Positions 1 through 4,293 of a DNA stretch of 5,547 nucleotides are shown here, in pieces. A program made the position numbers and the translations under genes. How positions within the stretch are numbered: position 1 is the first letter of the stretch; the number at the start of each line of letters is the position of its first letter. The notes under the pieces were generated by a model. That model saw nothing but the letters and a program-made list of their open reading frames with translations. It had not been told where the DNA came from and made no database searches. Source of the DNA: an uncultured Planctomycetaceae bacterium (GTDB taxonomy: Bacteria > Planctomycetota > Planctomycetia > Pirellulales > JACPPG01); assembly GCA_945957305.1 (NCBI GenBank), contig CAMFLN010000281.1, forward strand, positions 1 through 5,547, in the 5' to 3' direction.

Positions 1-1001
<1,001 letters not shown>

Positions 1002-1013
1002 CTAGGGCACGGC

Positions 1014-1613
1014 ATGAAAATCAGCCGCGACGATCTTACGCTCGTTTACGGACTGATCGTGATCCCCCTCGCGATTGGTTTCGCTTTGGCCAAGACCGCC
1101 GGCGTTCGGCTCTGGCTAGCCATTGTCGTGACCGCCATCGTTGTCGATGGCGCACTGATCTTGGCCTACTGGCTGTTCATGCATAACGTCGGACGCAATC
1201 GGCAGCCCGTAGCAACACTCGACGATGAAGAGTTCGGCCGCATTGCGCTCGACCAGCCAGGGACTTGGACCGCGTATCAATATTTCGCACCGGTCGATGA
1301 ATCGATATTGATTTTTATCGACGGATCGGCCGGAGGTCCCACGACCGCGCAACGAGCTTTGTTTCGCACGATTCGCGACCGTTACGCGTCGCTCGCTACG
1401 GACTTTTCCCAGGCATTGGCGAGATTTGTGCAGAGCGAGTTCGACAAGTTGTCCGATCGCCCACCCCGCTTCGAGTTGACGGCAATCTCGATTCCCGGCA
1501 GTGCGGCAGAATCTGAATGGAGCGCAGATTTCGCCCTGGAATCGGACAAATTCACGGTCTACACAGTCGAAGTCAAATACTGGCAGATCACAGAAGTCTG
1601 GGCCGGCGACTAA
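1014..1613 (+). CDS. Hypothetical small membrane protein with two N-terminal helices
   Basis: This 199-aa protein is not one I recognise. Two hydrophobic segments are clear, residues about 8-26 and 33-56, separated by a short KTAGVR turn. They are followed by a soluble domain of about 140 residues rich in aromatic and acidic residues, with a predicted strand (ILIFIDGS), an amphipathic helix (residues about 110-140) and a strand-rich C-terminus. The soluble part vaguely resembles small DUF6985-type domains, but I would not assign it. The start at 1014 has an AGGG Shine-Dalgarno at 1004-1007 with 6-nt spacing. The gene begins 12 bp after the DUF1501 stop, so it is probably translated from the same transcript. 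An opposing frame across 1116-1748 is open but has unlikely composition (many Cys, Arg and Trp) and starts inside the downstream repeat, so the plus-strand reading is preferred. The last codons form one copy of a 12-bp direct repeat found again at 1884-1895. Confidence 0.75.
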   Translation: MKISRDDLTLVYGLIVIPLAIGFALAKTAGVRLWLAIVVTAIVVDGALILAYWLFMHNVGRNRQPVATLDDEEFGRIALDQPGTWTAYQYFAPVDESILIFIDGSAGGPTTAQRALFRTIRDRYASLATDFSQALARFVQSEFDKLSDRPPRFELTAISIPGSAAESEWSADFALESDKFTVYTVEVKYWQITEVWAGD

Positions 1614-1617
1614 TTTC

Positions 1618-1644
1618 GCGCCCTGCCCGCTCCTCGCAGGGTGC
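1618..1644 (+). terminator. GC-rich hairpin just after the hypothetical gene (terminator-like, no T-tract)
   Basis: A 9-bp stem, 1618-1626 paired with 1636-1644, includes one G-U pair and closes a 9-nt loop. It starts 4 nt after the TAA of the upstream gene, which is where a transcript-end structure would sit. No run of T follows, so it is not a classical intrinsic terminator. It may be a 3'-end stabilising structure or a weak or Rho-assisted terminator. Confidence 0.3.
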
Positions 1645-1709
1645 CACGGGCAACTCGTTGAGGCCTTCCGCGATATCGGCGAGAAACATGTCGGACGATA
1701 GGTTCTTGT

Positions 1710-1840
1710 GAATCCACAGATGACGCAGAGAGCGCCGATGAGAAACAAAGCAAAGGCGATGCAATCGCAGCATCGCTATACCAGGATTAATTTCCTCCGA
1801 ATTGTTATCGGCGCGTTCTGCGTCATCTGCGGATGGATTC
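1710..1840. repeat. Large imperfect inverted repeat with nested hairpin
   Basis: The left arm, 1710-1739, and the right arm, 1807-1840, are reverse complements over about 30 bases. They differ by one 4-base gap and two neighbouring mismatches. The shared core reads CAGATGACGCAGA on the left arm. The 67-bp spacer contains a second perfect hairpin, GCGATGC at 1756-1762 with GCATCGC at 1770-1776 and a 7-nt loop. The element contains no convincing gene. Short frames starting in either arm read FLIGALCVICG or VIGAFCVICG, the kind of spurious peptide that dispersed repeats produce. Cores of the CAGATGACGCAGA type recur in intergenic regions of many planctomycete genomes (general knowledge, not checked here), so this is most likely a REP/MITE-like interspersed element. 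It could also act as a bidirectional transcript-end structure between the two convergent genes. Confidence 0.7.
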
Positions 1841-1904
1841 CCTTGTTGAAATACAGGCGCCTGCAGCTGATCGTGGGCGTCTCGGCCGGCGACTAGGATC
1901 TTTC

Positions 1905-2612
1905 CTAATCCTCGTCCTTCACCGCCAGGCGGACATCTTCCAGGCCGACGGAATGGCCAGCGTCCATGACCATCACCGCGGCGCCGTGCGTCGCTTCGCT
2001 GTGGCCGACGACGAGCAGTTTGCGCGAGCCGTCACCGGAGCGGGTCATCTGCTTCAGCTTCGACGCCAGATCGGCCGGCGTCATGGCGACCGAATCTTCG
2101 ACCCATATGGTGTCGTCGGCGTCGATTCGCACGACGATGAAATCCGCGTCGTTGTCGAAATCTTCGATCGTCTTGCGCGCCGTGGCCTTGCCGGTCGCGC
2201 CGGTCGGCGGGGCGGGCCGGGGCATTTCGATCGACGCCTGCTTCGCACCGAACGACGTGACCATAAAAAAAATCAACAGAAAGAAAACGATGTCGACCAT
2301 CGCCGTCATGTCGATCATCTCGGTGAATTCGAGCTTGCCCGAGCCGCTGCGCACCAGCGGGACGTAACTTGACTTGCGCCGCTTGGCCGGAGGGCCGCTC
2401 GACGTCGCCGATTTCCCGGAAATACTGTCCGAGCGGCTTCCCGACAGGCTCCCCAACTGGCTGCTCGATATCCCGGCCGAGGCGCCCAGCGGCGGCGGTG
2501 GTGTCGGCACGACCAGGTCGACACCGCAGCGCGGACAGCTTCCTTTGCGCCCGGCAAAGGCGTCGTCGATCTTCAGCCGGCGGCCGCAATTGTCGCACAG
2601 AAAGGAAATCAT
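1905..2612 (-). CDS. exbD: ExbD/TolR-family protein with N-terminal zinc ribbon
   Basis: This 235-aa protein is much longer than a typical ExbD of about 140 aa. Residues 1-30 form a zinc-ribbon-like knuckle pair with C6-x2-C9 and C26-x2-C29. Residues about 31-95 are a low-complexity Pro/Ser/Gly linker ending in a basic patch (KRRK, 77-80). One transmembrane helix follows at about 102-122, in DMTAMVDIVFFLLIFFMVTS. D107 in it matches the essential membrane aspartate of ExbD (Asp25 in E. coli) and is the predicted ion-carrying residue. Residues about 123-235 are the periplasmic ExbD/TolR domain. With the standard ExbD topology the zinc ribbon lies in the cytoplasm. This is the last gene of the exbB-exbD-exbD cluster, 89 bp after the previous gene. 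The ATG at 2612 has only a weak GAG Shine-Dalgarno, but the zinc-ribbon cysteines directly behind it support this start. The family call is strong; the ligand of the ribbon is unknown. Confidence 0.93.
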   Translation of the reverse strand: MISFLCDNCGRRLKIDDAFAGRKGSCPRCGVDLVVPTPPPPLGASAGISSSQLGSLSGSRSDSISGKSATSSGPPAKRRKSSYVPLVRSGSGKLEFTEMIDMTAMVDIVFFLLIFFMVTSFGAKQASIEMPRPAPPTGATGKATARKTIEDFDNDADFIVVRIDADDTIWVEDSVAMTPADLASKLKQMTRSGDGSRKLLVVGHSEATHGAAVMVMDAGHSVGLEDVRLAVKDED

Positions 2613-2614
2613 CC

Positions 2615-2623
2615 GCGTTGCTC
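2615..2623 (-). promoter_or_regulatory. Degenerate ribosome binding block GAGCAACGC before zinc-ribbon exbD
   Basis: On the minus strand GAGCAACGC sits 2 nt before the ATG, which puts the GAG core 8 nt from the start codon. The same block precedes the other two genes of the cluster. GAG is a minimal Shine-Dalgarno core; the shared AACGC tail has no standard explanation. Confidence 0.4.
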
Positions 2624-2660
2624 AGTGAACCGCTAGAAAAGACTTTATTGACCCTCACTG

Positions 2661-2682
2661 CGGCGCCTTACTTCCGGCGCCG
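2661..2682 (-). other. Hairpin between the two exbD genes
   Basis: CGGCGCC at 2661-2667 is a perfect 7-bp inverted repeat with GGCGCCG at 2676-2682, with an 8-nt loop. It lies in the 89-bp gap after the stop of the first exbD and before the zinc-ribbon exbD. No T-run follows directly on the minus strand, so it is unlikely to be a full terminator. It could tune expression between the two genes or protect the upstream message from 3' decay. Confidence 0.4.
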
Positions 2683-2701
2683 TCTTGCCACCGACTATCG
2701 A

Positions 2702-3184
2702 TTAGTCCTTCTCCATCACCGCGAAGTTGAGTTTCATCTCTTCGCTGGCCGCGGCCACCGCTGAACCAACTCGTGCGTCCATGGCCAGAGGCGCATGTTT
2801 TTCCGCCTTGACCAGGACACCGGTTTTGCCGGCCAGGCGCGCCTGCTGCACCGCCGTGGCGATGCGGTCCTCGATCTGGTTATCCGGGATCAGCTCTCCC
2901 CCTTTAACGTCCCCGATGTACACCTGAGGGCGATCCCCTTTTCCCTTGGCGACGATACTGATCAACAGCGACTTGTCGAGGTCGGCCGCCGTCACGTAAT
3001 GCGCCGCGGGCAAGTCGAGCTCGGCCAGCGCCGTGGCCAGGGTCGTGACCATGAAGAAGATGTTCAACATGAACACCAGGTCGATCATGGCCGTCATGTC
3101 GACGTGTGCCTCGACGGGCTCCGACGACTTCTGCATCAGCGAGGGAGCGTCGAAGCTGGACGAGAATGTGTTCAGACCGGACAT
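2702..3184 (-). CDS. exbD: ExbD/TolR-family biopolymer transport protein
   Basis: This 160-aa protein has ordinary ExbD layout. A short cytoplasmic N-terminus (1-28) leads to one membrane helix at about 30-53 carrying DMTAMIDLVFMLNIFFMVTT. D35 corresponds to the essential ExbD membrane aspartate (E. coli Asp25). The periplasmic domain, about 55-160, includes LLISIVAKGKGDRPQVYIGD, residues that fit the first strands of the TolR/ExbD fold. ExbD dimers sit inside an ExbB pentamer and use ion flow to drive movement of a periplasmic partner. The gene begins 48 bp after exbB and is clearly in its transcription unit. Its membrane motif is close to that of the neighbouring zinc-ribbon ExbD, but the periplasmic domains differ, so the two are diverged paralogues rather than a recent duplication. 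The N41 inside the helix is an unusual polar residue. The TAA is at 2702-2704. Confidence 0.93.
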   Translation of the reverse strand: MSGLNTFSSSFDAPSLMQKSSEPVEAHVDMTAMIDLVFMLNIFFMVTTLATALAELDLPAAHYVTAADLDKSLLISIVAKGKGDRPQVYIGDVKGGELIPDNQIEDRIATAVQQARLAGKTGVLVKAEKHAPLAMDARVGSAVAAASEEMKLNFAVMEKD

Positions 3185-3194
3185 GCGTTGGCTC
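3185..3194 (-). promoter_or_regulatory. Degenerate ribosome binding block GAGCCAACGC before exbD
   Basis: On the minus strand GAGCCAACGC abuts the ATG at 3184, with the GAG core 7 nt upstream. It differs from the block before the other two cluster genes by one extra C. Confidence 0.4.
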
Positions 3195-3232
3195 GTCGTT
3201 CGCTATCCAGAAGCACTCAATAGGGCGCTTTG

Positions 3233-3847
3233 TCAGACCGGCGCTCGGAAGCGGCTGAGCAGCCGCATTAGCGAGTGACTCAGCGTTTCCTGTAAGTCGC
3301 GAATCCTGATATTCAATGTGTTGGCGATGTAACCGAGCGGGATGGCCGTACCCAATCCCATGGCGGTGCAGATCAAGGCCACGGCGATTTCATCGGCAAT
3401 CTGGGCCGGCTCGACTTTTTCGCCGGTGCCGATGCGACCGAACGCCGCCATCATCCCGAGCACCGTGCCGAACAGGCCCAAGAGCGGCCCGTTGCGCACG
3501 ACGGTTAGGATCCAATTGATGCGGTTTTCCATCGGCCCGAGCACGTCGCGTTGCAGGCGTTCAGCCACGACCTGCCGCAGGTCGTCCTGGTCCAAGTCAC
3601 GATTCACGAGCACCACGCGCGTTAATTGTGGCAGGGCCCGAGGATCGATCTCGCAGCGCTCGATGGCGGCGTCGTAATCACCGGCGGCCAGGGTATCGTT
3701 GATCTCGTTGAGAAACTGCTGCTGCTCGTCATCGTTGCGAAAGCGCAGCTCGCGCAGCCGGCGCCAGACAATGATGGCGCAGAACAGCCCCCACAACAGG
3801 TTCATTGCCAGGAACCCGTAGGTCCCGTTTTCCAGAAGTTTTGCCAT
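3233..3847 (-). CDS. exbB: MotA/TolQ/ExbB proton-channel family protein
   Basis: This 204-aa protein has the three-helix ExbB/TolQ plan: TM1 at about 10-28, a cytoplasmic domain at about 29-108, TM2 at about 111-136 and TM3 at about 150-178. The signature GPLLGLFGTVLGMMAAF (120-136) matches the family's GLFGTVWGI segment, with T128 equivalent to E. coli ExbB Thr148. In TM3, IAVALICTAMGL (154-165) aligns with IAEALLATAIGL; T161 equals Thr181, but V156 replaces Glu176, with an acidic pair D152/E153 one turn earlier. The protein should form the pentameric inner-membrane channel around an ExbD dimer. It is the first gene of the minus-strand cluster and is followed by two exbD genes. The ATG at 3847 follows a GAGAAGAGCAACGC leader. 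There is no TonB or TolA partner in view, so the process it powers cannot be named. The exbB label is by family, not proven orthology. Confidence 0.93.
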   Translation of the reverse strand: MAKLLENGTYGFLAMNLLWGLFCAIIVWRRLRELRFRNDDEQQQFLNEINDTLAAGDYDAAIERCEIDPRALPQLTRVVLVNRDLDQDDLRQVVAERLQRDVLGPMENRINWILTVVRNGPLLGLFGTVLGMMAAFGRIGTGEKVEPAQIADEIAVALICTAMGLGTAIPLGYIANTLNIRIRDLQETLSHSLMRLLSRFRAPV

Positions 3848-3856
3848 GCGTTGCTC
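3848..3856 (-). promoter_or_regulatory. Degenerate ribosome binding block GAGCAACGC before exbB
   Basis: On the minus strand GAGCAACGC directly abuts the ATG at 3847, with the GAG core 6 nt upstream and a second purine-rich stretch (GAGAA) just before it. It is the same block as at the other two genes of the cluster. Confidence 0.45.
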
Positions 3857-3969
3857 TTCTCGTTCGTCCTGAACAGCGGCGGAATTTTCGGCGCCGCCCG
3901 CGGTTCGTGCGGCGCGGACCGGTCGGGGCTCGGTTGCCCGGGGACGCGCGAATCCAGCACTTAGAATGC

Positions 3970-3998
3970 ATCATGCGCCCCGTCGGGACGTTGGGCAA
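3970..3998 (-). promoter_or_regulatory. Possible promoter for the exbB cluster
   Basis: On the minus strand TTGCCC (3998-3993) and CATGAT (3975-3970) are separated by exactly 17 nt. Each matches the housekeeping -35/-10 consensus at 4 of 6 positions. A transcript from here would have a leader of about 115 nt before exbB. Matches this weak arise by chance, and planctomycete promoters are poorly characterised. Confidence 0.2.
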
Positions 3999-4039
3999 GA
4001 ACAGGCGAACGAAATCACACCCCCCGATCGCGAGTTTAT

Positions 4040-4062
4040 GCCGAAATCTCAAATATTTCGGC
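4040..4062. promoter_or_regulatory. Perfect 8-bp inverted repeat, operator or hairpin candidate
   Basis: GCCGAAAT (4040-4047) and ATTTCGGC (4055-4062) are perfect reverse complements around a 7-nt AT-rich centre. No T-run follows on either strand, so this is not an intrinsic terminator. Its 15-bp centre-to-centre spacing would suit a dimeric DNA-binding protein. It lies about 195 bp upstream of exbB. Confidence 0.4.
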
Positions 4063-4176
4063 GGCTGCCATGCGCCTGTTTCGAGTTGGCAAAGCTGACC
4101 GGTTATTCGCGCCCTTCCAAAGCGTCATGAACCGCCCAGACCGCCCCGCCGCGGTAGCGCGTGAAATCGCTTGCCC

Positions 4177-4250
4177 GGCGCAGGCCAGGCCGTTATCGTC
4201 ATCAGTTATCTAGCGCGCTAGCGAACCGCACTTGTTAGATGGCCTGCGCC
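4177..4250. promoter_or_regulatory. Nested palindromes: 11-bp inverted repeat around a perfect 12-bp palindrome
   Basis: GGCGCAGGCCA at 4177-4187 is an exact reverse complement of TGGCCTGCGCC at 4240-4250. Between them CTAGCGCGCTAG at 4210-4221 is a perfect 12-bp palindrome whose centre lies only 2 bp from the centre of the outer pair. GTTATC also occurs twice, at 4192-4197 and 4205-4210. The array ends 43 bp before the redoxin gene start, where an operator or leader structure would lie. It could bind a regulator, fold in the 5' leader RNA, or be a small repeat element. Confidence 0.45.
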
Positions 4251-4281
4251 CAATCTTACTTAAGAAGTACCATTCCAGCCC

Positions 4282-4287
4282 GAGGGG
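4282..4287 (+). promoter_or_regulatory. Strong Shine-Dalgarno for the redoxin fusion gene
   Basis: GAGGGG lies 6 nt before the ATG at 4294. It is the best ribosome binding site in the window and favours this start over the in-frame ATG at 4312. Confidence 0.65.
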
Positions 4288-4293
4288 CAATTC

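Larger units (their letters stand above)
1601..1895. repeat. 12-bp direct repeat bracketing the convergent intergenic region
   Basis: GGCCGGCGACTA occurs at 1601-1612, forming the last codons and stop of the hypothetical gene, and again exactly at 1884-1895, 9 bp before the stop of the zinc-ribbon exbD gene. The 271-bp interval between the copies holds the hairpin at 1618-1644 and the large inverted repeat. The match does not extend beyond 12 bases. It could mark an insertion with target duplication or a recombination junction. Chance is possible in GC-rich DNA, so the mechanistic reading is weak even though the repeat itself is certain. Confidence 0.4.
3848..4293. other. Divergent intergenic region (446 bp) between exbB and the redoxin fusion gene
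   Basis: I see no convincing gene here. Frames open on both strands at 3729-4098 are Arg/Pro/Gly-rich and overlap exbB out of frame. The region must hold the promoters for both divergent units. It contains a weak promoter-like match on the minus strand (3970-3998), a perfect hairpin at 4040-4062, and a nested palindrome array at 4177-4250. A short 5-bp-arm inverted repeat, TACTT-AAG-AAGTA, lies at 4257-4269 close to the downstream start. Base composition drops in GC at 4010-4060 and 4190-4270 compared with the flanking genes, as expected for promoter DNA. Confidence 0.6.

Noticed and set aside
1618..1644. Classical intrinsic terminator
   Set aside because: The stem is good but no T-run follows; listed only as terminator-like.
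1116..1748. Long minus-strand frame of 210 codons opposite the hypothetical membrane protein
   Set aside because: It starts inside the inverted-repeat arm, has an implausible Cys/Arg/Trp-rich composition, and overlaps a plus-strand gene with clear membrane helices and a Shine-Dalgarno.
1710..1840. CRISPR array or tRNA in the convergent gap
   Set aside because: There are only two inverted arms, with no regularly spaced direct repeats and no cloverleaf pattern.
1708..1896. 62-codon plus-strand frame spanning the inverted repeat
   Set aside because: Nearly all of it is repeat-arm sequence, and its VIGAFCVICG peptide mirrors the spurious peptide from the opposite arm; no ribosome binding site.
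1833..2372. 179-codon plus-strand frame opposite the zinc-ribbon exbD
   Set aside because: His/Arg/Asp-rich shadow of a confident ExbD gene on the other strand.
3626..4098. Open frames on both strands around the exbB start and upstream region
   Set aside because: Arg/Pro/Gly-rich, overlapping exbB out of frame, with no recognisable motif.
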